From Sneathiella sp. HT1-7 (lineage in GTDB: Bacteria > Pseudomonadota > Alphaproteobacteria > Sneathiellales > Sneathiellaceae): 64,000 nt of DNA. This document shows positions 16,884 through 24,777 of this stretch, in pieces; position 1 is the stretch's first letter, and each line of letters begins with the position of its first letter. The position numbers and the translations under genes are program-made. The stretch covers positions 992,001-1,056,000 of the forward strand of contig NZ_JAJFZN010000001.1 in the NCBI RefSeq assembly GCF_020731145.1. The letters are read 5' to 3'. Under the pieces are notes generated by a model. The model saw only the letters and a list, made by a program, of their open reading frames with translations. It did no database searches and had not been told where the DNA came from.

Positions 16884-17372
16884 TTGACTTACCTGATGAA
16901 GAACGCGTTATGGGTAGCTCTGTTGGGAAGTGTTGGCGCGCTTGGCGCGGCCTTTATTGCGCAATATGTATTTGATCTCTGGCCCTGTGTACTTTGTCTG
17001 TATCAGCGCTGGCCCTATGCCGCAGTCATTGTAATATCTCTTGCCGGTATCGCCTTGCATAAGCGCATCGGTGCAGGACCGTTTCTTTTGCTCTGTGCGC
17101 TCGGGTTCGCGGTGACTGCTGCCGTTGCCGGATATCATGTGGGTGTAGAGCAGGGTTGGTGGGAAGGAACGGCGGAATGCGTCGGCGATACGGCCAAGGC
17201 CAGCAATTTGCAGGAGTTAAAGGCCAAGATTATGTCTACGCCCATTGTTCGCTGCGATGAAGTTGCTTGGTCTCTTTTCGGTATTTCGATGGCAGGCTAT
17301 AATGTTATTGCCGGTGTAATTCTGACTGTTTTTTCGCTGTTTGCTGCGCTAAGTTCTTTTAAGAGTAAGTAA
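16884..17372 (+). CDS. dsbB: Disulfide bond formation protein B
   Basis: DsbB reoxidises the periplasmic thiol oxidase DsbA and passes electrons to ubiquinone. Four transmembrane helices are visible. The first periplasmic loop has the redox pair in WPCVLCLYQRWPY, and the second loop holds cysteines in AECVGD and VRCDEVAW. Length is 162 aa. The TTG start has GGGCGG about 7 nt upstream. An ATG 12 nt further in is possible. coq7 follows after 9 nt, so the quinone-dependent oxidase and a ubiquinone synthesis enzyme are adjacent. Confidence 0.9.
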   Translation: MTYLMKNALWVALLGSVGALGAAFIAQYVFDLWPCVLCLYQRWPYAAVIVISLAGIALHKRIGAGPFLLLCALGFAVTAAVAGYHVGVEQGWWEGTAECVGDTAKASNLQELKAKIMSTPIVRCDEVAWSLFGISMAGYNVIAGVILTVFSLFAALSSFKSK

Positions 17373-17381
17373 GGGACGGCA

Positions 17382-17954
17382 ATGCCTGATAAATTATTGA
17401 ACAATGAGAAACCCGCCTTCGGACGGCAGCCCGGCGACCTTAGCCCGCGTGAACAGCTGGAGAGAATTATCCGTGTCGATCACGCCGGGGAATTTGGTGC
17501 TGTCCGGATATATGAAGGACAGCTCGCCGTTCTGAAAGAAACTGAAGCCGCAGATACCCTTCAGCATATGAAGGAGCAGGAAGAGGTTCATAGAAAGAAA
17601 TTTGAAGAGCTCCTTCGGGATCGACGTGTACGCCCGACCTTGTTAAGCCCGCTTTGGCATGTCGCGGGGTTTGCCCTTGGTGCGGGAACGGCCATGCTTG
17701 GGAAAGAGGCGGCGATGGCTTGCACCGAAGCAGTCGAAGAGGTCATCGATGAGCATTATCGCGATCAACTTGACACTCTTGGAGAGGACGAGCCAGAGCT
17801 GAAAGAGACAATTTCCAAATTCCGCGACGAGGAAATCGAGCATCGCGATACCGCGCGGGAAGAGGGGGCCAGCCAGGCTCCGGGTTATGAGCTACTGAGT
17901 TCTGCCGTTAAAGCGGGATCAAAGATGGCGATCTGGCTCTCTTCGCGAATCTGA
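17382..17954 (+). CDS. coq7: Demethoxyubiquinone hydroxylase, COQ7 type
   Basis: This di-iron enzyme performs the C6 (last) hydroxylation in ubiquinone synthesis. The iron ligands are seen as two sets: IIRVDHAGEFGAVRIYEGQ with MKEQEEVHRKKFEEL, and ACTEAVEEVIDEHY with FRDEEIEHRDTARE. These give the paired E and ExxH motifs of the COQ7 family. Length is 190 aa, normal for bacterial members. It converges on an unknown gene with 13 nt between the stops. Confidence 0.93.
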   Translation: MPDKLLNNEKPAFGRQPGDLSPREQLERIIRVDHAGEFGAVRIYEGQLAVLKETEAADTLQHMKEQEEVHRKKFEELLRDRRVRPTLLSPLWHVAGFALGAGTAMLGKEAAMACTEAVEEVIDEHYRDQLDTLGEDEPELKETISKFRDEEIEHRDTAREEGASQAPGYELLSSAVKAGSKMAIWLSSRI

Positions 17955-17967
17955 GTAACGGTATTAT

Positions 17968-18696
17968 TTACGGAAAATCACACCGCGTTGCAGAAATGGT
18001 GGCGAAGCTTTGCTTGCCTGCCAAAATACTGAAACGATATTCATTCGCCCCAAAAACCACACTCTTGTGAAGCGGAAGAACGCCTGTCAGGAGTTCTTTT
18101 TGGCCACCTAACTGTGTGAAGGTGATTTCGACCGGCTGATCAGGATCATACCAGGCTTCTACCTTGCCTTCCGCATTCACGACCGATTTTCCATTTCCAG
18201 TAACTGTAATTGAGCCATTACCAAGGCTGACTGAATTTCCGGGGCTGGAAAAGATTGGGGTATTGACGATGAAGCGCTTCGTTTCCGGCGCCGCGTCGCA
18301 ATTCTGGCTGTTCTGGGCGAGTGTAATGAGGGACAGTAGCCGATCCGGCTCCAGACCGTCAGTCATACGGGTTTGCACCAGGTCCAGAATTTCGCGTGTG
18401 GGTCCGCTCGGGATTTCGTTCTCGAACTTGTCGCGCCACTGACGGGCCTCCGCCAAGGCAGCACTTTGTTTATCGAGGGCGGCACGGGCCTGATCATTCA
18501 GCCGGTCATTCTCACTGGTAAGAACAATAACCTGCCCTTCGATATCGGCGATGCGGCGATCGGCGTTGGCCTGGCCCTCATAATATCCATAGACACCGGC
18601 TGCGGCGACCAGCGCAATATACAAAACAAACTTGAAAAATCGGTTGCGGCGTTGCCGCGCTTGCTTTTTCTCAGAAAGACCAAGGCCATAACTCAT
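17968..18696 (-). CDS. Unknown membrane-anchored coiled-coil protein
   Basis: Not recognised. A basic N-terminal stretch (EKKQARQRRNRFFK) precedes one transmembrane helix (about residues 23-41). A coiled-coil of about 60 residues follows (ADRRIADIEGQVIVL onward), then a C-terminal beta-rich domain containing SVSLGNGSITVTGNG and the end SATRCDFP. The basic-inside rule puts the bulk of the protein in the periplasm. Two cysteines (in SQNCDAA and the last residues) might pair. The neighbours dsbB and coq7 lie on the other strand and give no firm clue. Confidence 0.6.
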   Translation of the reverse strand: MSYGLGLSEKKQARQRRNRFFKFVLYIALVAAAGVYGYYEGQANADRRIADIEGQVIVLTSENDRLNDQARAALDKQSAALAEARQWRDKFENEIPSGPTREILDLVQTRMTDGLEPDRLLSLITLAQNSQNCDAAPETKRFIVNTPIFSSPGNSVSLGNGSITVTGNGKSVVNAEGKVEAWYDPDQPVEITFTQLGGQKELLTGVLPLHKSVVFGANEYRFSILAGKQSFATISATRCDFP

Positions 18697-18793
18697 AGTG
18701 CGTCACATCTTCAGCAATAAGGGAAAGACTATAGATTTGTTTCTATATAGACGCCGAAACGCAGGAAAGGCAAGTGGGGGCGGGGAAATTCGT

Positions 18794-19345
18794 CTATTCT
18801 TCGAGTTCGGTATCCCAATAAAGATAGTCACGCCAGCTTTCATGAAGATAATTAGGCGGGAAGCCGCGACCCTGATGATTAAGCATTTGCGGGGTCGGGA
18901 TATAGGGTCGGATTTCGGGGAACATGCCCACTTCCCGGGTAAGCCTGCCCCCTTTTTTCATGTTGCAGGGCGCGCAGGCGGTCGTGATGTTCTCCCAGCT
19001 TGTCTGTCCCCCAAGACGGCGCGGCAAGACATGATCGAACGTCAATTCTTCCGGTGAGCCACAATATTGGCAGCGAAAACCATCACGCAGAAAAAGATTA
19101 AAGCGGGTAAAGGCAGGTTGCTTGCCTTGTTTGACATAACGCTTCAGGCAGATCACGCTGGGAAGGCGCATCTCAAAACTCGGGGACCGGACAACCCGGT
19201 CATATTCCGAGACGATATTGACCCGTTCCAGAAAGACCGATTTAAGTGTGTCCTGCCAGGACCAAAGCGATAAAGGAAAATAGCTTAAGGGCCTGTAATC
19301 GGCATTCAGAACCAGGGCTGGGTATTTTTCCACAGACGTTTGCAA
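18794..19345 (-). CDS. HNH endonuclease family protein
   Basis: The C-terminal half carries a zinc-bound HNH fold: FRCQYCGS, TFDHVLPRRLGG with the catalytic histidine, and NITTACAPCNMKKG with the second cysteine pair. The N-terminal half (PALVLNADYRPLSYFPLSLWSWQD) is a conserved extension in a widespread bacterial HNH family of unknown role. The frame is open to 19411. TTG at 19345 is preferred because homologues begin just before PALVLNADYRPL, but the start is uncertain. It stands alone between two short intergenic gaps. Confidence 0.8.
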   Translation of the reverse strand: MQTSVEKYPALVLNADYRPLSYFPLSLWSWQDTLKSVFLERVNIVSEYDRVVRSPSFEMRLPSVICLKRYVKQGKQPAFTRFNLFLRDGFRCQYCGSPEELTFDHVLPRRLGGQTSWENITTACAPCNMKKGGRLTREVGMFPEIRPYIPTPQMLNHQGRGFPPNYLHESWRDYLYWDTELEE

Positions 19346-19546
19346 GGCTCTATTTGTCTCCAAACGGGATATTATGGAGGAAAGTTTGGCCCTTCCCTTT
19401 GTAAATTGCAAACTCTAATACAGTATTTTGTGTGAAATAATTATGAAGCCACCGCATCTAGGGGGCGCCCTGAAGCCAAAATATTTTTCCGTAGGGTAAG
19501 TCGGAGTGTGCTCGTTTGTTTTCGCGGACCCTCTCTAAAACTATGT

Positions 19547-20188
19547 TTATTCAGGGTTTTTTTTGCGTGTTGGTGCCTGAACCACATCGGCATAATAACG
19601 CCACAAAATGCGCGCCGCGACCGTCCTGTAAGGACGGAGGGGTTCCGCCAGTTCATCCATTTTCGCCGCGTCCGGCCGGGTTGGGAGTTTTTTAAGATGC
19701 CCAAAGGCACTTTGAAGTGCCACATCACCGGCTGGCCAGATATCTGTTCGACCAAGACAGGCGATCATGTATATCTCTGCAGTCCAGCGTCCGATCCCTT
19801 TCACGCTGGTCAGCTGCGTGAGAACATTGTCGTCGTCATGCATGTGAAGGGCGTCGAGTCCTAGTCGCTCTGTCAGGATATCTTCGGCAAGGGCGCGGCA
19901 ATAACGCGCTTTTTGGCGACTAAGCCCTAGTCCGCGGAGTTCTTCCTCCGTATGCGCGAGCATTCGTTCCGGGACAAATGGCGTCACGGCGCCCGCCAAT
20001 CTCTTCCAGATGGCCTCCGCACTGGCCAGGGAGACCTGTTGTTCGACAATGATCTTTGTTAGATGTTCAAAACCGGCGGGCCGCCGCCGTTCCGGCAACG
20101 GTTGAATCAGGGTGAGAGCATGGGCAAAATCGGGGTCCTGATTGCTAAGGAATGCAAGAGCCTCAGCGATATCCCCCTCATTCTTCAT
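19547..20188 (-). CDS. DNA-3-methyladenine glycosylase II (AlkA/HhH-GPD family)
   Basis: A base-excision repair glycosylase that removes alkylated purines. The helix-hairpin-helix and Gly/Pro-rich loop are in LTSVKGIGRWTAEIYMIACLGRTDIWPAGDVALQ, with the catalytic aspartate in the last part. Upstream GFEHLTKIIVEQQVSLASAEAIW is the typical domain entry. Length is 213 aa, lacking the N-terminal AlkA domain. The start overlaps the S41 protease stop by 4 nt (ATGA), indicating coupling. A run of eight A residues near the 3' end encodes two lysines. Confidence 0.88.
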   Translation of the reverse strand: MKNEGDIAEALAFLSNQDPDFAHALTLIQPLPERRRPAGFEHLTKIIVEQQVSLASAEAIWKRLAGAVTPFVPERMLAHTEEELRGLGLSRQKARYCRALAEDILTERLGLDALHMHDDDNVLTQLTSVKGIGRWTAEIYMIACLGRTDIWPAGDVALQSAFGHLKKLPTRPDAAKMDELAEPLRPYRTVAARILWRYYADVVQAPTRKKNPE

Positions 20189-21471
20189 TGGGCAGTAACG
20201 AGCGCCGTTTTCATATCCGTAGAGCAGTTCAGGGATTGTGCAGCGATGGCGATTTGTGCTTCATCGCTTTCACCTTCATGAACAATATGCGGAATATCCG
20301 GTGTTAGCCCAACTCCGTGAAATGTTGGGCCGCCGCCCGTAGTGAACCTCCCCGTCGTTAACCGAAGGCCGCCACCATTCCGCAGTGGCATCAGCGACTG
20401 CATCAGGCCCTTTCCATAGCTCTTTTCGCCAAAAAGCTTGGCCCGTGCCTGATATTTCAGAGCGCCGGCAACAATTTCCGAAGAAGAAGCGGATTTCTTG
20501 TTTAGCATAACCACAATTGGTGCACCTTGGGTCTCGTCCCCCTGCACGGCATCACGTGATACAAGTTCCTTTCCGCGATTTCTGACGGAATAGATATTTC
20601 CGCTATCAAGAAAGGCGTCGGCAACAATCTCGGCCGCGGAAACCAGTCCGCCGGGGTTGTTTCGCATGTCCAGAACGATGCCACAAAGATTGGAACCAAG
20701 GGTGTACTGAATATCTTTCAATGCAGTGGCGACACCAGGACCGGTATTCCGAGTAAATGAAAAGATACGAATATAGCCAACATTTCCTTCAATACGGTGT
20801 TCTACGGCGACAACTTCCACATCCCGGCGCAAGACATCAATCTGTAGTGGTGTAGGCGCGCCTTCCCGCTGAATAGTCAGTGGCGCGAATGTATCTTCCG
20901 GTCCACGCAGCATTTCACGCGCTTGAGAGAGCGTGAGGCCCTTAATCGGCTCACCATCAACATGTGTGATAATGTCTTTTTCCAACAGGCCGGCCTCTTC
21001 CGCACCGGAACCGCGCAGCAGGCTCATGATTGTGAGATTATCGTCAATCATCCGGATATGAATGCCAAGTCCGACAAAATGACCATCCAAGCTTTCACGG
21101 TAAGAGGAAAAGCGCTGCGGCGCCATATAGCCGGTATATCGATCCATTGAGGCCAACATCGCATTCAGCGCACGGGTGGTGGGATCACTATCCCCTTCAC
21201 CTTCTGCCGGGATGGCTTTCAGTCCTTCAATCGCCTTGTCGATCAGGTCGCCAGGGTTAACGGTATCGACATACCGTTGGTCAACCGTTTGCAGAACATC
21301 TGCCATGACATTGATATTCTCTGCCATCATGGGGTCGTTCTTCACGGTTTCACGATAAGCAACTTCATACCGGTCCATCGCAGCATTGACATCATGGTTT
21401 CTGGTAATCGGTATCGCACAAGCCGTTGCCAGCATTAAAATATTCAGCGCGATCAATATTCTTCTAAACAT
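20185..21471 (-). CDS. S41 family C-terminal processing peptidase
   Basis: An exported serine protease with a signal-type N-terminus (ILIALNILMLATACAIP). The ATAC could be a weak lipobox. A PDZ domain (about residues 125-210) with LLRGSGAEEAGLLEKDIITHVDG is followed by the protease domain. There GIVLDMRNNPGG, the nucleophile serine in KKSASSSEIVAGAL and the catalytic lysine in GEKSYGKGLMQ are present. Length is 428 aa, as in CtpA enzymes. Substrates are not known. Its translational overlap with a DNA glycosylase gene is unexpected functionally. Confidence 0.87.
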   Translation of the reverse strand: MFRRILIALNILMLATACAIPITRNHDVNAAMDRYEVAYRETVKNDPMMAENINVMADVLQTVDQRYVDTVNPGDLIDKAIEGLKAIPAEGEGDSDPTTRALNAMLASMDRYTGYMAPQRFSSYRESLDGHFVGLGIHIRMIDDNLTIMSLLRGSGAEEAGLLEKDIITHVDGEPIKGLTLSQAREMLRGPEDTFAPLTIQREGAPTPLQIDVLRRDVEVVAVEHRIEGNVGYIRIFSFTRNTGPGVATALKDIQYTLGSNLCGIVLDMRNNPGGLVSAAEIVADAFLDSGNIYSVRNRGKELVSRDAVQGDETQGAPIVVMLNKKSASSSEIVAGALKYQARAKLFGEKSYGKGLMQSLMPLRNGGGLRLTTGRFTTGGGPTFHGVGLTPDIPHIVHEGESDEAQIAIAAQSLNCSTDMKTALVTAQ

Positions 21472-21611
21472 TCGTCTCGCCCGTTGACAATTTTTATAAT
21501 TAATAAAGTATTAACAAAGGCTAGCGTCGGCCTTAGCGGCTGACAAGAAAAACAGATAAAATTTTACGCGTATTAGAGATTTATTTTCGGAATCACTCCC
21601 TTGTTAACTAT

Positions 21612-22457
21612 ATGGTAACTATAACGCGTTTTGCGCCGAGCCCAACCGGTTTTCTCCATCTTGGACATGTTTATTCCGCTTCTCTTGCCTGGAAGGCGGC
21701 GCGAGAGAGCGGGGGACGATTCCTTCTCCGCATGGAAGATATTGACCAGAACCGAAGTCGCCCGGAATTTGAAGATGCGATCTATGAAGATCTCTCATGG
21801 TTAGGCCTTGATTGGGATCCGCCAGTCCGCCGCCAGAGCGAACATTTTGAGGATTATGCGGTGCTCCTGGAAAAGCTGAGTGATCGTGGCCTGATTTACC
21901 CCTGCTTTTGCACCCGAAAGGAAATCGCAGCCGAAATCAATCGTAGTAATTCAGCGCCGCATGGGCCGGAAGGGCCCCAGTATCCGGGGACTTGCCGCGT
22001 GTTGGCGGAAGACGAACGGCAGGCGCGCTTCGCCCGTGGTGACGCTTATGCGCTGCGGCTAAATATGGTTAATGCGATTGCGGAAGTGGGGTTATCGACG
22101 CTGCGGTTTCAAGAAATGGGCAAGGGCTTCATCCAGTGCGACCCGGTACCATTTGGAGATGTCGTTCTTGCCCGGAAGGATACCCCGACCAGCTATCATT
22201 TGGCGGTGACATTTGACGATGCAATTCAGGGTGTTAACCATATAATACGGGGTCAGGACCTGTTCCCGTCAACACATATTCATAGGTTGTTGCAGGCCCT
22301 GCTCGACCTGCCAACGCCGACCTATTTTCATCATGGATTGATCTCGGATACGAAGGGGCGTCGCCTGTCAAAACGTGATAAGGATGCAACAATCAAATCT
22401 TTACGAGAATATGGTTACCAGCCGGAAGAGGTGCGGAAAATGGTCGATTATGGTTAA
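21612..22457 (+). CDS. gluQ: Glutamyl-Q tRNA(Asp) synthetase
   Basis: This GluRS paralogue attaches glutamate to queuosine in tRNA(Asp). The class I signatures are present: TRFAPSPTGFLHLGHVYSA (HIGH equivalent) and RRLSKRDKDATI (KMSKS equivalent). The anticodon-binding domain of GluRS is absent, giving 281 aa. Zinc-ligand cysteines are in YPCFCTRKE and YPGTCR. Start ATG is at the conserved position just before TRFAPSPTG. The gene converges on ecm with about 40 nt between stops. Confidence 0.92.
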   Translation: MVTITRFAPSPTGFLHLGHVYSASLAWKAARESGGRFLLRMEDIDQNRSRPEFEDAIYEDLSWLGLDWDPPVRRQSEHFEDYAVLLEKLSDRGLIYPCFCTRKEIAAEINRSNSAPHGPEGPQYPGTCRVLAEDERQARFARGDAYALRLNMVNAIAEVGLSTLRFQEMGKGFIQCDPVPFGDVVLARKDTPTSYHLAVTFDDAIQGVNHIIRGQDLFPSTHIHRLLQALLDLPTPTYFHHGLISDTKGRRLSKRDKDATIKSLREYGYQPEEVRKMVDYG

Positions 22458-22497
22458 TTTTCGGCGCTTTTCCGCGAATCTCCCGCTAATGCATTGA

Positions 22498-24510
22498 TCA
22501 GGCGACATCCTCATATTTCATGATCATGTCGACCATGTCGATGACGATACCAGCCATATCAAAATCCTTTGGCGTATAGATCGCACTTACGCCCGCTTTT
22601 TTAAGCTTGTCTATATCTTCTGGTGGGATGATCCCGCCAACTACGACAGGAATGTCATTCATACCGGCGGCCTGTAGCTTCTCACAAACTTCGGTCGCGA
22701 GTGGGACGTGAGATCCGGACAGAATGGAAAGGCCGACAAGATCGACCGTGCCGTTCCGGGCAGCGGTGACAATCTGGTCCGGCGTTAGGCGGATGCCCTC
22801 ATAGACTACGTTCATTCCGCTGTCGCGAGCTGCCACGGCAATTTGCTCCGCGCCGTTCGAATGGCCATCCAGACCGGGTTTTCCGACCAGAACCTTGAGC
22901 GGTCGCCCAAGTGCTGCCGCCGCCGCTGCGACTTTCTCGCGCGCCGGTTCCAGAATATCGTTTTCGGCGTTGGAAACTGCAGAACCGACACCTGTCGGTG
23001 CACGATACTCCCCATATACGTGACGGAGTGCTTCGGACCATTCGCCTGTGGTAACGCCAGCCTTGGCGGCGGCGATGGAGGGGGGCATGATATTCTGCCC
23101 TTCCCTTGCCGCTTTCGATAAGGCGTCGAGTGCTTTTGCCACGGCGGTCTCGTCCCGATCCGTGCGCCAGGCCTGCAATCGCTCAATCTGCTCTGCCTCT
23201 GCGGCTGGATCGACGGTCATGATTCCGCCATCAGCTTCCTGCGTGAGTGGAGAGGGGGCGGACTCGGTGAATTTGTTCACGCCAATGACAGGTAAGTCAC
23301 CGGTAATTACCGACTGGACGCGGTTCGTGTTGGAATTCACCAGGCTTTCCTTCAGGTAGCCCGTATCGACGGCGGCAACGGCGCCACCCATCTCCTCGAT
23401 AAGCTTCAACTCCGCGCGCGCGGCGATCTTCAATTCCTCAACCTTACGATCAATCTCAGTCGATCCCTCAAATATATCGCCAAACTCCAGCAAATCGGTC
23501 TCGAAAGCCACAATCTGCTGCAAACGCAAGGACCATTGCTGATCCCAAGGACGGGGCAGACCGAGCGCTTCATTCCAAGCGGGAAGCTGAACGGCACGCG
23601 CCCGCGCATTCTTCGAAAGGACCACGGCCAGCATTTCAAGGAGAATGCGATAAACGTTATTCTCCGGCTGCTGTTCTGTCAGACCGAGCGAATTTACCTG
23701 TACGCCATAGCGGAATCGACGGAACTTCTCATCCTCAACACCATAGCGGTCGCGCAGAATTTCGTCCCAAAGATCGACGAAAGCGCGCATCTTGCACATT
23801 TCAGTAATAAAACGGATGCCGGCGTTGACGAAAAAGCTGATTCTTCCCGTGGCAGCAGGGAAATCCTCTGCGCTGATCTGCCCGCCTTCTTTCACTGCAT
23901 CTAGGACCGAGATAGCGGTGGCGAGTGCAAAGGATAGTTCCTGCACCGGAGTGGCGCCCGCTTCCTGCAGATGATAGGAACAGACGTTGGTTGGGTTCCA
24001 CTTCGGCATTTTCTGATAGGTGTAGCTTACCACATCGGTAATCAGCTTCATGCTCGGTTTGGGTGGAAAGATATAGGTTCCGCGGGAAAGATACTCCTTG
24101 ATAATGTCATTTTGAACAGTGCCCTGCAGGGCGGACACGTCCGCGCCCTGTTCCTCGGCAACCGCGACATAAAGTGCCAGAAGCCAGGCAGAGGTCGCAT
24201 TGATCGTCATCGATGTGTTCATTTTTTCAAGTGGAATATCATCAAACAGGGTGCGCATATCCCCGAGATGGCAGATGGGTACACCCACCTTGCCAACTTC
24301 TCCCCGGGCCAGGACGTGATCCGAATCATAACCGGTTTGGGTTGGCAGATCGAAGGCGACTGACAAACCAGTCTGGCCACGTGCGAGATTTGTTTTATAA
24401 AGCTCGTTCGACGCACTTGCGGAAGAATGGCCGGAATAGGTGCGGAACAACCACGGGCGATCTTTCTTCGGTGTGCCGGATTTTACGGCGTCCGTCTTGT
24501 CTTGTGCCAT
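22498..24510 (-). CDS. ecm: Ethylmalonyl-CoA mutase (MeaA)
   Basis: This coenzyme B12-dependent enzyme converts ethylmalonyl-CoA to methylsuccinyl-CoA in the ethylmalonyl-CoA pathway. The N-terminal catalytic barrel has TYSGHSSASASNELYKTNL, GLSVAFDLPTQTGYDSD and MNTSMTINATSAWLLALY, close to methylmalonyl-CoA mutase but with the Ecm/MeaA pattern. The C-terminal B12 domain has the DxHxxG ligand in GLDGHSNGAEQ (about residue 550), then GLSILSGSH and VVVGGIIPPED. Length is 670 aa in one chain. The divergent ccr-mcd pair on the other side of the promoter region settles the assignment as Ecm. Confidence 0.93.
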   Translation of the reverse strand: MAQDKTDAVKSGTPKKDRPWLFRTYSGHSSASASNELYKTNLARGQTGLSVAFDLPTQTGYDSDHVLARGEVGKVGVPICHLGDMRTLFDDIPLEKMNTSMTINATSAWLLALYVAVAEEQGADVSALQGTVQNDIIKEYLSRGTYIFPPKPSMKLITDVVSYTYQKMPKWNPTNVCSYHLQEAGATPVQELSFALATAISVLDAVKEGGQISAEDFPAATGRISFFVNAGIRFITEMCKMRAFVDLWDEILRDRYGVEDEKFRRFRYGVQVNSLGLTEQQPENNVYRILLEMLAVVLSKNARARAVQLPAWNEALGLPRPWDQQWSLRLQQIVAFETDLLEFGDIFEGSTEIDRKVEELKIAARAELKLIEEMGGAVAAVDTGYLKESLVNSNTNRVQSVITGDLPVIGVNKFTESAPSPLTQEADGGIMTVDPAAEAEQIERLQAWRTDRDETAVAKALDALSKAAREGQNIMPPSIAAAKAGVTTGEWSEALRHVYGEYRAPTGVGSAVSNAENDILEPAREKVAAAAAALGRPLKVLVGKPGLDGHSNGAEQIAVAARDSGMNVVYEGIRLTPDQIVTAARNGTVDLVGLSILSGSHVPLATEVCEKLQAAGMNDIPVVVGGIIPPEDIDKLKKAGVSAIYTPKDFDMAGIVIDMVDMIMKYEDVA

Positions 24511-24548
24511 AATTATCTTTCGTATTTATAGTCTTATAAGTTCGGTTG

Positions 24549-24574
24549 TTACGTGTTTTTAATGTCGCACGTAA
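24549..24574. promoter_or_regulatory. Inverted repeat in the ecm/ccr intergenic region
   Basis: TTACGTG and CACGTAA are exact 7-base arms separated by 12 nt. It lies between the divergent ecm and ccr genes, ending 39 nt upstream of the ecm start. Size and spacing suit a dimeric activator or repressor. The regulator is unknown. Confidence 0.4.
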
Positions 24575-24589
24575 TAACATAACTTTGTG

Positions 24590-24600
24590 TTGCAGCGCAA
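24590..24600. promoter_or_regulatory. Short palindrome TTGC-N3-GCAA between ecm and ccr
   Basis: TTGCAGCGCAA has exact 4-base arms around 3 nt. It resembles, with one shorter core, the TTTGCAAA-type half-sites bound by short-chain acyl-CoA regulators of the ScfR/PccR/RamB group known to act on related genes. A second match, AATTTGCAATT, lies at 24710-24720 near ccr. Confidence 0.3.
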
Positions 24601-24709
24601 AAAAAACTTGTTATCTGGACAAAGGTCAGTAATCTTCTCATAAACCGGGCTAATGTAAAGGTCTCCGTTTCGTTTTTTGATGCAATGCGATATATGAAGG
24701 CGGATAAGG

Positions 24710-24743
24710 AATTTGCAATTTCTAAAGACTAACGCCCTATACA
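24710..24743 (+). promoter_or_regulatory. Putative ccr promoter with overlapping TTTGCAA motif
   Basis: TTGCAA at 24713-24718 could serve as -35 and TATACA at 24738-24743 as -10, with a long 19-nt spacer. The -35 lies within AATTTGCAATT, the motif type recognised by ScfR-family regulators in alphaproteobacteria. The long spacer suits an activated promoter. Confidence 0.35.
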
Positions 24744-24777
24744 GTAGACTACACACAAAATACGAGGGATGTTTTTG

